From Chroogloeocystis siderophila 5.2 s.c.1 (GTDB lineage: Bacteria; Cyanobacteriota; Cyanobacteriia; Cyanobacteriales; Chroococcidiopsidaceae): DNA of 64,000 nucleotides. Location of the stretch: contig NZ_MRCC01000005.1 in NCBI RefSeq assembly GCF_001904655.1, positions 124,001-188,000 of the forward strand, read 5' to 3'. The first letter of the stretch is position 1; each line of letters begins with the position of its first letter. The translations under genes and the position numbers were made by a program. Below are positions 29,231 through 38,607 of this stretch, piece by piece. The notes beneath the pieces are model-generated. The model ran no database searches and had not been told where the DNA came from. It saw nothing but the letters and a program-made list of their open reading frames with translations.

Positions 29231-29548
29231 ATGAACGTACTCAAAAAGACTTATGTGCTGAAGCTCTATGTAACTGGAAATACATATCGATCGGTACAAG
29301 CAATTAAAACTCTCAAAAAAATTTTGGAAGAAGAGTTTCAAGGTATTTATGCGCTCAAAGTCATTGATGTACTGAAAAATCCGCAGTTAGCCGAAGAGGA
29401 TAAAATTCTCGCAACGCCAACTTTAGCTAAAATACTACCACTACCGGTGCGTAAAATTATCGGTGACTTATCTGATAGGGAAAAAGTACTCATTGGGTTA
29501 GACTTACTATACGAAGAGTTAAGAGAAGGTGAGGACGCTAGCGAGTAA
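29231..29548 (+). CDS. kaiB: Circadian clock protein KaiB
   Basis: 105 residues, a thioredoxin-like fold-switching protein. The sequence [18 protein letters not shown] followed by [19 protein letters not shown] and [20 protein letters not shown] is nearly invariant in KaiB. In the cycle it binds phosphorylated KaiC and sequesters KaiA. It sits between kaiA and kaiC; 69 bases to kaiC. Confidence 0.98.
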   Translation: MNVLKKTYVLKLYVTGNTYRSVQAIKTLKKILEEEFQGIYALKVIDVLKNPQLAEEDKILATPTLAKILPLPVRKIIGDLSDREKVLIGLDLLYEELREGEDASE

Positions 29549-29617
29549 CTCCTTTTGCTCCATAAGAAAAATTAGTTGTTTACAACCTGGTTTGAGTAAG
29601 CATTACAGCAATAAAAA

Positions 29618-31177
29618 ATGGATGATATTAGTAATCAAGTTATTTCAAAAAATACCAAATTACCAGAGGGCGTGCAAAAAATCCGCACAATGATCGAAGG
29701 ATTTGATGACATTAGTCACGGCGGACTTCCCTTGGCAAGAACAACGTTAGTAAGTGGTACGTCTGGCACGGGTAAAACTTTATTATCAATGCACTTTCTT
29801 TATAATGGTATCGTTTATTTTGATGAACCTGGAATTTTTGTAACTTTTGAAGAAGATCCCATTGATATTATCAAAAATGCCGGTAGTTTTGGTTGGGATT
29901 TACAACAGTTAATCAATGAAGGAAAACTGTTTATTTTAGATGCAACACCCGATCCTGAAGGGCAAGAGGTTGTTGGTAATTTCGATCTTTCGGCTTTAAT
30001 TGAGCGCCTGCAATATGCAATTAATAAATACCGAGCTAAAAGAGTTTCTATTGATTCAATTACCGCACTCTTTCAGCAATACGAAGCGGCTTCGGTAGTG
30101 CGCCGCGAAATTTTTCGACTAATTGCGCGCATGAAGCAAATTGGCATTACAAACATTATTACAGCCGAGCGAACCGAAGAATATGGTGCGATCGCTCGCT
30201 TTGGCGTCGAAGAATTTGTTTCAGATAATGTGGTAGTTGTCCGCAATGTTTTAGAAGGCGAACGGCGACGACGCACAATCGAAATTTTAAAAATGCGCGG
30301 TTCATCGCACATGAAAGGCGAATATCCTTTTACGATCGCCACAGGCGGAATTAGTATTTTCCCACTAGGAGCAATGCGCTTAACGCAACGCTCGTCTAAT
30401 ATTCGCGTTTCTTCAGGTGTCAAGACACTCGATGAAATGTGTGGCGGTGGCTTCTTCAAAGATTCAATTATTCTCGCAACTGGCGCAACGGGAACTGGAA
30501 AAACTCTATTAGTCAGTAAGTTTTTGCAAAATGCGTGTCTTAGCGGTGATCGCGCGATCTTGTTTGCTTATGAAGAATCGCGCGCGCAGCTATCGCGAAA
30601 TGCTTACTCGTGGGGAATTGATTTTGAAGATTTAGAACGTCAAGGATTACTCAAAATTATTTGTGCTTATCCTGAATCCGCAGGTTTAGAAGATCACTTA
30701 CAAAGTATTAAATCCGAAATTGCGCAATTCAAACCCTCGCGGATTGCGATCGATTCGCTTTCCGCCTTAGCGCGTGGAGTTAGTAATAACGCGTTTCGTC
30801 AGTTCGTAATCGGTGTCACTGGATATGCAAAGCAAGAAGAAATTACCGGATTCTTTACGAACACCACCGATCAATTTATGGGTTCGCATTCGATTACTGA
30901 CTCGCATATTTCGACGATTACAGACACTATTATTATGCTGCAATACGTAGAAATTCGTGGTGAAATGTCACGGGCAATCAACGTGTTTAAAATGCGCGGT
31001 TCTTGGCACGATAAAGGAATTCGTGAGTATATTATTAGCGCTGATGGACCTGAAATTAGTGATTCCTTCCGCCATTACGAAGGTATTATCAGTGGTTCTC
31101 CAACGCGTGTTAGCACCGATGAAAAAGCTGAATTATCGCGCATTGTTAAAGGTTTTCAAGATAGCGCCGGTTCGTGA
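29618..31177 (+). CDS. kaiC: Circadian clock protein kinase KaiC
   Basis: 519 residues, full length. Two RecA-like halves: CI with Walker A GTSGTGKT (47-54) and catalytic Glu78-Glu79; CII with GATGTGKT (289-296) and Glu319-Glu320. The phosphorylation sites align to Ser432-Thr433 in SHISTITD, with a nearby threonine at 427. The C-terminal tail beyond about residue 490, the KaiA-binding segment, is present. KaiC hexamers run the roughly 24-hour phosphorylation cycle with KaiA and KaiB. All key residues are intact. Confidence 0.98.
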   Translation: MDDISNQVISKNTKLPEGVQKIRTMIEGFDDISHGGLPLARTTLVSGTSGTGKTLLSMHFLYNGIVYFDEPGIFVTFEEDPIDIIKNAGSFGWDLQQLINEGKLFILDATPDPEGQEVVGNFDLSALIERLQYAINKYRAKRVSIDSITALFQQYEAASVVRREIFRLIARMKQIGITNIITAERTEEYGAIARFGVEEFVSDNVVVVRNVLEGERRRRTIEILKMRGSSHMKGEYPFTIATGGISIFPLGAMRLTQRSSNIRVSSGVKTLDEMCGGGFFKDSIILATGATGTGKTLLVSKFLQNACLSGDRAILFAYEESRAQLSRNAYSWGIDFEDLERQGLLKIICAYPESAGLEDHLQSIKSEIAQFKPSRIAIDSLSALARGVSNNAFRQFVIGVTGYAKQEEITGFFTNTTDQFMGSHSITDSHISTITDTIIMLQYVEIRGEMSRAINVFKMRGSWHDKGIREYIISADGPEISDSFRHYEGIISGSPTRVSTDEKAELSRIVKGFQDSAGS

Positions 31178-31307
31178 TATAGCAGGGTTTAGAGGACGCG
31201 CCGCAGCGCAGACTTACGGTTCAGACAGGGTTAATTAGCAATAAAATTGACCTTTTACCATTCCCTAAGCATCTCTTCAATTGCTACGATAGACGGATAA
31301 AAGCTTA

Positions 31308-31363
31308 GCGGTTGAAACCGCAGCTACATCAACAAAACCTATCTTCACAGGTTTTGAAAGAGT
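31308..31363. repeat. Double-hairpin dispersed repeat, copy 3
   Basis: Stem 1 is GCGGTT/AACCGC (31308-31321). A linker with GCTACATCAACAAA follows, then stem 2 AAAACCT/AGGTTTT (31334-31355). The linker matches that of the copies near 38.6 and 45.6 kb, while both stems differ in sequence but keep pairing. It lies between the convergent kaiC and ABC-F genes. Confidence 0.65.
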
Positions 31364-31407
31364 CCACGAGACAGATATTAAGCCGCGATATTTATGCGCT
31401 AGGCTAT

Positions 31408-33315
31408 TTAATTTTCACGTTCAGCAAGTTCTAACCAACGCTCTGTTGCAGTATCAATTGCTTGAATAAGTTGTGCTAAGCGTTCGGATAATTCTTGCAT
31501 TTGGGTAAAGCCACTCGGAGGATTGTTATAGAGAGTTTTCTCAAGTTCTTCCTTTTCTGCTTCCATCTGCGGAATTTGAGTTTCTAGCGTTTCATACTCG
31601 CGCTTTTCTTTAAACGAAAGCTTACGTGGCTTATCTGATTTTGGTTCTTGAAATGCAGGTTTTGAATTGATGTCCTGCTTATGCTTTACTTCCTTGCTCC
31701 CCTGCTCCTCTTCTGCTTTATAGTCTAGATACACCGAGTAGTTACCAGGATATTGCCGTAAGTTACCGCCAGGCTCAAAGGCGAAAATCGTATCAACCGT
31801 GCGATCGAGAAAATAGCGATCGTGCGAGACGACAATCACACAACCGTTAAAATCTTCAAGATATTCTTCTAAAACTGCCAGCGTTTGCACGTCGAGATCG
31901 TTTGTCGGTTCATCCAAAATCAGAACATTCGGCGCACTCATCAGCACGCGCAAGAGAAACAACCGCCGCTTTTCACCACCAGAAAGTTTATGAATTGGTG
32001 CATACTGTTGATTTGGCGGAAAGAGAAATCGTTCTAACATTTGCGATGCAGTGATAACACTACCATCGGCTGTTTTGACAAGTTCCGCAACGCTTTTGAG
32101 GTATTCGATGACTCGTTGATTTTCGTTGACGGTGACATCCTCCGAGTGCTGATCGAAATAACCAATGTGAATTGTCGAGCCAATGTCTACCGTTCCTGCG
32201 TCAGGTTGCACGCGTCCGGTAATAATATCCATCAGTGTAGACTTACCGGCTCCATTACTACCAATAATTCCAATGCGATCTTCGGGATTAAAAGTATAAG
32301 TAAAGTCATGAATGATTGTCCGCTCGTTATAAGATTTACTGATGTTTGTTAGCTCAATAACTTTCTTACCAATTCGACGACTGGCGGTAGAAATCTCAAC
32401 TTTACCTTGCGCTTGTTTAAATTCCTGCGCTTGCATTTCCCGAATGCGGTCAATCCGCGCTTTTTGCTTGGTACTACGCGCTTTTGGTCCTCTTTTTAGC
32501 CATTCGAGTTCGCGCCGCAATACTCCTACGTGTTTGCGTTGGCTACTGGCTGCGGTTTCTTCGGCTTCAGCTTTTTTCTCTAAGTAGTAAGTGTAATTAC
32601 CTGCATAGGCGTAGAGATCGCCGCGATCAATTTCGAGAATGCGATTGGTGACGCGATCTAAAAAGTAGCGATCATGTGTAATGAGTAGTAATGCACCCCG
32701 ATAGCGATTCAAATAACTTTGCAACCACTCCACAGATAATGCATCCAAGTGGTTTGTCGGTTCATCCATCAGTAACACATCAGGTTCTGACAACAGCGCC
32801 GCCGCAAGTGCAATGCGTTTGCGATAACCACCAGATAAATTGCCAATTTTGGCATCAAAGTCTTGAATACCCAGCTTTGTGAGAATGATTTTAGCATTCG
32901 TTTCGAGATCCCACGCCCCTGCTGCTTCCATTTGTTGCGACAAGTTAGAAAGGCGCGCTATTAGCTTTTCGGTATCGCCTTGCTGGTGTGTAAGTTGTTC
33001 AGATAGTGCCTCATACTCGCGCACCAACGCCACTTGTTCGCCACTATCCGCAAAGACTTGTTCTAAAACGGTGTGACTTTCGTCTAACTCTGGCTGTTGG
33101 GGTAGATAAACGATTTTTGCTCCTGAATTGACCCAAATTTCCCCGCTGTCGATTGATTCTAAGCCAGCAATCATTTTCAGTAGCGTTGATTTGCCAGAAC
33201 CATTGGTGCCAATTAGCCCAACTTTATCACCTTCTTCAAGGCTAAAACTGGCATCTTTAAAAATTTCTTTGATACCAAAGTCTTTTTTGAGCGATCGCAG
33301 CGTAAAAATAGTCAT
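31408..33315 (-). CDS. ABC-F family ATPase, Uup-like
   Basis: 635 residues, two fused ATP-binding domains and no membrane helices. Walker A sites GTNGSGKST and GSNGAGKST, signatures LSGGYRKR and LSGGEKRR, and Walker B LLMDEPTNHLD and LILDEPTNDLD are visible. Between the halves is the linker typical of ABC-F translation factors. The last 80 residues form a coiled coil (KEKREYETLETQIPQMEAE...), as in Uup, which acts on ribosomes and branched DNA intermediates. Confidence 0.9.
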   Translation of the reverse strand: MTIFTLRSLKKDFGIKEIFKDASFSLEEGDKVGLIGTNGSGKSTLLKMIAGLESIDSGEIWVNSGAKIVYLPQQPELDESHTVLEQVFADSGEQVALVREYEALSEQLTHQQGDTEKLIARLSNLSQQMEAAGAWDLETNAKIILTKLGIQDFDAKIGNLSGGYRKRIALAAALLSEPDVLLMDEPTNHLDALSVEWLQSYLNRYRGALLLITHDRYFLDRVTNRILEIDRGDLYAYAGNYTYYLEKKAEAEETAASSQRKHVGVLRRELEWLKRGPKARSTKQKARIDRIREMQAQEFKQAQGKVEISTASRRIGKKVIELTNISKSYNERTIIHDFTYTFNPEDRIGIIGSNGAGKSTLMDIITGRVQPDAGTVDIGSTIHIGYFDQHSEDVTVNENQRVIEYLKSVAELVKTADGSVITASQMLERFLFPPNQQYAPIHKLSGGEKRRLFLLRVLMSAPNVLILDEPTNDLDVQTLAVLEEYLEDFNGCVIVVSHDRYFLDRTVDTIFAFEPGGNLRQYPGNYSVYLDYKAEEEQGSKEVKHKQDINSKPAFQEPKSDKPRKLSFKEKREYETLETQIPQMEAEKEELEKTLYNNPPSGFTQMQELSERLAQLIQAIDTATERWLELAEREN

Positions 33316-33396
33316 TGGTCACAGCTTATCCACTAGTAACCAGTCTAACGAGTTCATGCGTAATGAATAGCAACAATTACCACCCTATAAACTACC

Positions 33397-34215
33397 TCAG
33401 TGTGTCGCGATAAACCAGTCGATCAGTTTTCGAGCAATACTTAACGGTGGTGGAAGCTTTGGCAGATTGTGTTTGTGAAACCAGCCAGCATCGACTAACT
33501 CTTGCGGTTCAATTGTGATATCACCATCTGCATAAGTCGCAGTAAATCCAATCATTAAAGAATTAGGAAAAGGCCACGGTTGTGAGCCAAAATAGCGAAT
33601 ATCTGTAATCTCAATGCCAACTTCTTCACGCACTTCCCGCACTACAGTTTCTTCTAAAGATTCTCCTGGTTCCACAAAGCCAGCGAGTATACTGTACATT
33701 CCTGGGGGAAATCGATGCGCGCGGGCTAGCAATAACTCTTCACCACGCGAGACAAGGACAATAATTGCGGGTGAAAGACGTGGATAATTGACTAATCCAC
33801 AGCTAGGACAACGTTTAGCACGTTCGTGCGGTAGTTGTGTCATTGGCGTCGCGCAGTGTCCGCAATACAAATGAGTGCGGTCCCATTCAACGATTTGAAT
33901 TGCCCGACCACTGAGCATAAATAAGTCTTCGTCTAATATGCCGTATAATTCACGCAGTCCACACAAAGACATTCCATCAGGCAGGAGCGTATCTTTAGGT
34001 AATTCGGCTGAATAACACGGTTGATCGTCTAATGTTCCGAGAAATTGCGTGCGTACAGGCGTTAAGCCAATTTCTTCTAAGCTAATGAGATAAGGTACAT
34101 GACCAATAGTTTCTTCCTGGCGAACTAGCAGCTGATTGCCGACAAAAGCAAACCACCAAGCAGGTTCAGAAGTTTGTACAGGTGGGGCAATGCCAGGATT
34201 AAAGATACGATGCAT
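33397..34215 (-). CDS. nudC: NAD(+) diphosphatase / NADH pyrophosphatase
   Basis: 272 residues. An N-terminal domain, a zinc ribbon (CGHC and CPSCG) and a Nudix box G-FVEPGESLEETVVREVREEVGI. The run SQPWPFPNSLMIGF after the Nudix box is the SQPWPFPxS signature specific to NudC. The enzyme hydrolyses NAD(H) and removes NAD caps from RNA. It is divergent from the DNA glycosylase gene. Confidence 0.93.
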   Translation of the reverse strand: MHRIFNPGIAPPVQTSEPAWWFAFVGNQLLVRQEETIGHVPYLISLEEIGLTPVRTQFLGTLDDQPCYSAELPKDTLLPDGMSLCGLRELYGILDEDLFMLSGRAIQIVEWDRTHLYCGHCATPMTQLPHERAKRCPSCGLVNYPRLSPAIIVLVSRGEELLLARAHRFPPGMYSILAGFVEPGESLEETVVREVREEVGIEITDIRYFGSQPWPFPNSLMIGFTATYADGDITIEPQELVDAGWFHKHNLPKLPPPLSIARKLIDWFIATH

Positions 34216-34290
34216 TATTAGTAGAAAGCAATCGACCTTTATAATATCACTGCGATTAAGCCGCGAAAAAAGTATCTTGATGGATAAATT

Positions 34291-34839
34291 GTGCAGCGCA
34301 AACCCACATCAGAAGAAATTATTGCCGCAACGGGGAAGACGGTTTCAGATATTATTGCCCCGAATTTGCGTGTTTTGTTCTGTGGTATCAATCCTAGCGT
34401 CTATAGTGCTGCTGTGGGACATCACTTTGCACGCCCAGGAAATCGCTTTTGGCGATCGCTACACAATGCAGGTTTTACAAATCGATTACTCTCTCCCTTT
34501 GAAGATCGCGACTTGCTGCAATTTGGCTATGGTTTAACCAACATTGTCGATCGCGCAACCGCACGAGCCGATCAATTAGCACCTGAAGAACTCATTCAAG
34601 GTCAACAACAGTTAAGCGCAAAAGTACAGCAGTATCAACCGCGATTTCTCGCCATCTTGGGTATTAGTGCTTATCGCACTGCATTTTATCGTCCCAAGGC
34701 TGTCATGGGGAAACAGGATGAGTCTTTACATAGTGCGATCGTGTGGGTATTACCTAACCCTAGTGGGTTAAATGCCCATTATCAACTCGCAGATCTCAAA
34801 CGAGTATATCGAGAATTGCTCGTTGCAATTGAAACTTGA
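34291..34839 (+). CDS. mug: G/U mismatch-specific uracil-DNA glycosylase
   Basis: 182 residues, starting at GTG 34291. The active-site motif GINPS and the DNA-intercalation motif NPSGLNAHY are diagnostic of the Mug/TDG family, which removes uracil or ethenocytosine opposite guanine. Length and the HHFARPGNRFWRSLH segment fit Mug. It ends just before the tRNA-Arg gene on the other strand. Confidence 0.92.
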   Translation: MQRKPTSEEIIAATGKTVSDIIAPNLRVLFCGINPSVYSAAVGHHFARPGNRFWRSLHNAGFTNRLLSPFEDRDLLQFGYGLTNIVDRATARADQLAPEELIQGQQQLSAKVQQYQPRFLAILGISAYRTAFYRPKAVMGKQDESLHSAIVWVLPNPSGLNAHYQLADLKRVYRELLVAIET

Positions 34840-34847
34840 GCGATCTA

Positions 34848-34920
34848 CGAGCATGGAGGGATTCGAACCCCCGACCCTCAGAACCGGAATCTGATGCTCT
34901 ATCCACTGAGCTACATGCCC
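34848..34920 (-). tRNA. tRNA-Arg (anticodon CCG)
   Basis: 73 bases. The acceptor stem GGGCATG pairs with CATGCTC. The D arm has AGCTCAGTGGATAGAGC. The anticodon stem TCAGA/TCTGA encloses TTCCGGT, giving anticodon CCG for codon CGG. The T loop is GGGGGTTCGAATCCC. CCA is not encoded. The genes next to it on the 5' side (higher coordinates) are decayed. Confidence 0.95.
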
Positions 34921-35004
34921 TTATCTTTATAAAAGCATAGCATTTCTCGCGGCTGGAAGTGCGATCAAATTAATTGTGTTGGGAAGCGATCGCCCTTTGG
35001 CAAT

Positions 35005-36115
35005 TTAAACACAATTCCCCTTGATGTTGTTCATCCAGAAATCAAACGCTGCTTTCTACAATGCTTTAACGATGGACACACTGCGCCTCACCTGCGCCCC
35101 ACTGCTGAAGATTGGCACAATGCGCTTATAGTTGCAGTTAATGATTTAGCCGCCTGCAACACACTCGACAGTCATCACTATAGTCGTAGTTATGGAAAGT
35201 GCTACTGGTGTGAGAGAAAAGCAACGCTTGGCGTCGATATTTTTCCTGGTAATCCTAGTACAGCTTCAGTACCTACGGTTTTAGGAATTTCTCGTGTATC
35301 TACAGCTAGTCAGAACACTACAAAATTGCCATCAATACCATCAATTTCACAGTCTCTCAGTAGCTCTATACCTGCAACTACTTTACCTCAACAGCTAGCT
35401 CAAAATACAAAAGCTAGTTTGCCAGAATGGCAAAAAGCAGTTCTTACTGGCAGCATAATTGGAGTATTTCTTTTTGTTGGTTTGCTTTTAACAAGACAGC
35501 AACCACAATATATTCAAGCATCACCACCACAACCAGTAGCACAACAAGAACCCTCGCCATCGCTAGAAACTTCATCTTCAGTTGAACCTAGCATTAGAAC
35601 AATCGAGGAAGCACCATTAATTTCAAGTCTAGTATCAGTTGAACAAGAAGTTTCTAATCAAAATCAAGTTTCTTATTCTCCACCGCCATCATCAATTTCC
35701 CAACAAGAAGCAGTAGCACTAATTATATAGATGGCTGGAATACAAACGCCGATTATTTGCACCACCTTACGAGCGATATTTAGGTGATGAAATACTAACA
35801 GATAAAGCTTATCACGACAATATTAGTAGAGCAGATGGTAAAGAAAGTTCCTCAGAATGGTTAGAAAATAATGGTTCTTACTATACCTATGGCATACAAA
35901 GTATTGATTCTATTGAAAGCTTTGCCGCAAGTGGTAGTCAAGCAACTATTGAGTTAATAGTCACTGAACAACGTACTCTATATGGCAGTAGTGCCAGAAT
36001 AGATCGCAACGGTAGTGCTTTTGATACAAGATTGGTCCGATACAACCTCCAATCGGTGAATGGACAGTGGAAAATTGCAGATTATCACACAGTTAGAACT
36101 ATCCCAAGAAGATAA
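35005..36115 (+). pseudogene. Remnant of kinase-tail/IMS-domain membrane protein (5' truncated, frameshifted)
   Basis: The first frame (about 35005-35730) reads HPEIKRCFLQCFNDGHTAPHLRPTAEDWHNAL and then CYWCER, the C-terminal tail and zinc motif of a cyanobacterial protein-kinase-like family. It continues into a Ser/Pro/Gln-rich region with one membrane helix (about 35433-35498) and stops at a TAG at 35728. In another frame from there, RWLEYKRRLFAPPYERYLG onward to RYNLQSVNGQWKIADYH is an ARC6-like IMS domain ending at 36115. One frameshift near 35728 thus separates two halves of a recognisable protein. The kinase domain and any start codon are missing. AT-rich compared with its neighbours. 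Confidence 0.75.
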
Positions 36116-36153
36116 ATTTAGTTTTTATTCAATATAAAAAAACACTTAATTCT

Positions 36154-36960
36154 GTGAATAAACAATCAGGAATAAGAAGGAAAGATTTAGATCTAAATCC
36201 TTCCTTAATATATCAAATCTGCTTCTTAATAATTACCACATTTGTAGCTAGTGTATTTGCTATTTTAGGAGTGTTATTAATACAATTTAAGGATAAACAC
36301 TTGTTAGATAATTCTAAGAGTTTATCTCAAGAAAATGATGTAGTTTTTCCCTTACCTCAAGTAACCTCACTTGTATCACCTACACCAAGTATTATTAGTC
36401 CTATAACTCAACCTTCTCTTTATTCTTCTGAGTTTGCAACGCAAGGCAACCACTTAAGCCAAGAAAACTTCTATAAGTTTTATCCTTCCAGCTTGCAAAG
36501 TAGCCAAGAATTACAAAAGGTTGTAGACAGAGTTGTTAGTTTTATTAGAAGCAAGAATTTATCAACAGAAAACTTATCAATTAGTCTCATTAAAGTTAAC
36601 TCAGGGGAAGTAGCGGAGTATCAAGCAGAGAAATTGAGATATCCAGCTAGTGTTGTCAAATTATTTTGGTTGTTAGCTATCTATAGCTATTTTGAAGCAG
36701 GCATTTTACAAAATTTAGAGCAATTTCATCCTGATTTATACAAAATGCTTAAAAAATCTGACAACGAAGCTGCCAGTCGTTTACTAAATTCAATCACTAA
36801 CACTAAATCTGGGGCTAAATTAAGTTCGCAAGAATATCAAAGTTGGTTAAATCAACGATACTCTGTCAATAGATTTTTTCAAAAAGCAGGATATGAAAAT
36901 ATCAATATTAGTCAAAAAACTTTTCCTATTCCCTCTGAAGATATGTATGAACCTAAATGA
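36154..36960 (+). CDS. Class A beta-lactamase-like serine hydrolase, C-terminally truncated
   Basis: 268 residues from GTG 36154. One membrane helix (about 20-44), a Pro/Ser-rich linker, then the N-terminal half of a penicillin-recognising domain: Ser166-x-x-Lys169 in YPASVVKLF and SDN at 202-204. The protein stops at PSEDMYEPK, before the third helix region and the KTG-type triad strand. About 100 residues of the fold are missing, and no continuation is seen in the other two frames. It is probably inactive. The adjacent frameshifted gene suggests that both belong to a decaying segment. Confidence 0.6.
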   Translation: MNKQSGIRRKDLDLNPSLIYQICFLIITTFVASVFAILGVLLIQFKDKHLLDNSKSLSQENDVVFPLPQVTSLVSPTPSIISPITQPSLYSSEFATQGNHLSQENFYKFYPSSLQSSQELQKVVDRVVSFIRSKNLSTENLSISLIKVNSGEVAEYQAEKLRYPASVVKLFWLLAIYSYFEAGILQNLEQFHPDLYKMLKKSDNEAASRLLNSITNTKSGAKLSSQEYQSWLNQRYSVNRFFQKAGYENINISQKTFPIPSEDMYEPK

Positions 36961-37030
36961 ATGCGATCGCTCTTAAAAACTTTACCCATCTACGTTCCTA
37001 GTTCTCTGACATAGGGAGGACGGCTTTTTG

Positions 37031-37131
37031 CTAACTGTTTAATAAGACAAGAGCTTCCGCTTGGGGTTGTAGTTCTTCTGGAACAAGCTACTGAATAAGA
37101 ACACTACTATCTAAACACAAAGCTTTAGTTA
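37031..37131 (-). pseudogene. Remnant of PIN-domain toxin
   Basis: Minus-strand reading from 37131 gives TKALCLDSSVLIQ, a stop, then LVPEELQPQAEALVLLNS and another stop. The CLDSSVLI-x-x-L-PEE pattern is the first strand and helix of a VapC-type PIN ribonuclease, including the first catalytic aspartate. The expected ATG is ATA, and about three quarters of the domain is absent. Confidence 0.6.
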
Positions 37132-37383
37132 TCTCGTCCGTCGCCTTCTCTAAGCTGACGAATTAAGATTTTTGTTGAGTTCCTGTTCTTCGCCTTATGC
37201 TTTCGCGTCTAGCACCAATCCTATGATGCGCGGCTAAACCTTTACGGTACCTTATCTCTCGCTCCAGAGCTTTAATCACCACATCATTCAAAGACTCGTC
37301 TTGCGACTTGTGCAATTTCAACTAAGTAAGTAATCCTACTGGAAAACGCACAGTCAAAGATTCTCGTTCTTCCGTTTTATGGA
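37124..37383 (-). pseudogene. Remnant of ribbon-helix-helix antitoxin
   Basis: Minus-strand fragments read KTEERESLTVRFPVGLL (frame 1), then ESLNDVVIKALEREIRYRKGL and RESIRRRTGTQQKS (frame 2), then ILIRQLREGDGRDN with a stop (frame 3). Together they rebuild an Arc/ribbon-helix-helix antitoxin broken by two frameshifts and an in-frame stop. Its end overlaps the start of the PIN remnant, as in intact antitoxin-toxin operons. Confidence 0.65.
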
Positions 37384-37422
37384 ACTATAACGTGATAGCA
37401 TTATTTGGTATCACAAACTAAA

Positions 37423-38040
37423 TTATAACGAGAACAGCCCACCTCCCAAGGCGATCGCACCAAACATTACAAGAATCATTCCTGAAATTCTGTTAATCCA
37501 GACAAAACCGCGTTGAGAAAAGCGCATTCGCACAACATCAATTCCAAAACTGAGAAACAACCACCATAAAGTTGAACCAACAAACACACCTATCACTAAA
37601 ATTATTGCATCAAAATAACTTCCTTCTAACACTCCCAACCCCGCAAAAATTGCCGCGAATGAAAGAATTGTTGCAGGATTAGTTAATGTCAGAAACAATG
37701 TAGAACTATAACTACCAAATAGACTATTACTTTTAACCGAAGCAGAAACTTCTGCTGGTTTACTCAAGAATATTTTAATACCGAGATAAAAGAGAAAAAT
37801 TCCCCCAATTACACGAATCCATAACTGCTGATTGACTAAAAAATTGGAAACTAGAGTTAATCCAAAACCAGCAATACAACCATAAAAAGCATCAGCCGTC
37901 GCCGCACCCAAACCCGAAATCAAACCCGCAGTACGCCCATGTGCAAGAGTGCGTCGGATACACAGTACACCAATTGGTCCTACTGGTGCTGCAATCGAAA
38001 AGCCTAGAATAATACCTTGCAGCAAAAAGCTGATATTCAT
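37423..38040 (-). CDS. LysE family amino-acid exporter
   Basis: 205 residues, six hydrophobic segments. The start FLLQGIILGFSIAAPVGPIGVLCIRRTL holds the conserved A-P-G-P motif of the LysE/RhtB family. LTLTNPATILSF is the second signature. Such proteins export amino acids. Its ATG shares a base with the stop codon of the upstream Lrp-type regulator, so the pair is co-transcribed and the regulator probably senses the exported amino acid. Confidence 0.9.
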   Translation of the reverse strand: MNISFLLQGIILGFSIAAPVGPIGVLCIRRTLAHGRTAGLISGLGAATADAFYGCIAGFGLTLVSNFLVNQQLWIRVIGGIFLFYLGIKIFLSKPAEVSASVKSNSLFGSYSSTLFLTLTNPATILSFAAIFAGLGVLEGSYFDAIILVIGVFVGSTLWWLFLSFGIDVVRMRFSQRGFVWINRISGMILVMFGAIALGGGLFSL

Positions 38041-38504
38041 TAGTGTATAGAATTATTTGGCGGTAAAGGCATTGCTGCGGTTTCTTTGAGTGTGGATAAA
38101 ACTACCGTAGTGCGGGTTCTCACAATTCCTGGTAATTCTTTGAGTGATTCACTAATCAACCGTTCTAAATCTTTAGTATTGCGACAGCGTACCTTAAGTA
38201 AGTAATCGTCATCTCCAGTGACATGATGGCATTCTTGTACTTGTGGTAAGTCGTTGACTCTTTGCAAAAAAGCACTTCGATGTTCTGGGCGTTCTAAGGT
38301 GACAGCAATAAAAGCAGTCAGACTATAACCAATCGCTTCTGAGTCAACTATGGCTGTATAGCCTTTAATAACTCCACCTTCAAGACGACGCACTCTATCC
38401 GCTGTCGCTGGGGCTGACAGTTCCAAAATTCCTGCAAGTTCAGACCAAGTGATTCTACCTTGAGCCATAAGTTGCTCAACGATTTTCATATCTATTTCAT
38501 CCAT
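38040..38504 (-). CDS. Lrp/AsnC family transcriptional regulator
   Basis: 154 residues. N-terminal helix-turn-helix (about 5-50; ITWSELAGILELSAPATADRVRRLE) and C-terminal ligand-binding RAM domain (about 68-140) with VQECHHVTGDDDYLLKVRC, in which GDDDY is the hallmark. Lrp proteins sense amino acids and regulate adjacent exporters. The stop overlaps the lysE-like start codon. Confidence 0.93.
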   Translation of the reverse strand: MDEIDMKIVEQLMAQGRITWSELAGILELSAPATADRVRRLEGGVIKGYTAIVDSEAIGYSLTAFIAVTLERPEHRSAFLQRVNDLPQVQECHHVTGDDDYLLKVRCRNTKDLERLISESLKELPGIVRTRTTVVLSTLKETAAMPLPPNNSIH

Positions 38505-38607
38505 GGCTTTATATTATAAGGTGTAAAAGCTAAAAAAGATTATTTAAAAAGGTAATTTAAATTTAAAACTTTCAATAAAAAACTGGAATGATTAATTCCA
38601 GATCTAG

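Noticed and set aside
34848-37422. Active integrative element at tRNA-Arg
   Set aside because: The decayed genes lie on the 5' side of the tRNA, no integrase is seen, and no repeat of the tRNA 3' end was found; the segment is a remnant at most.
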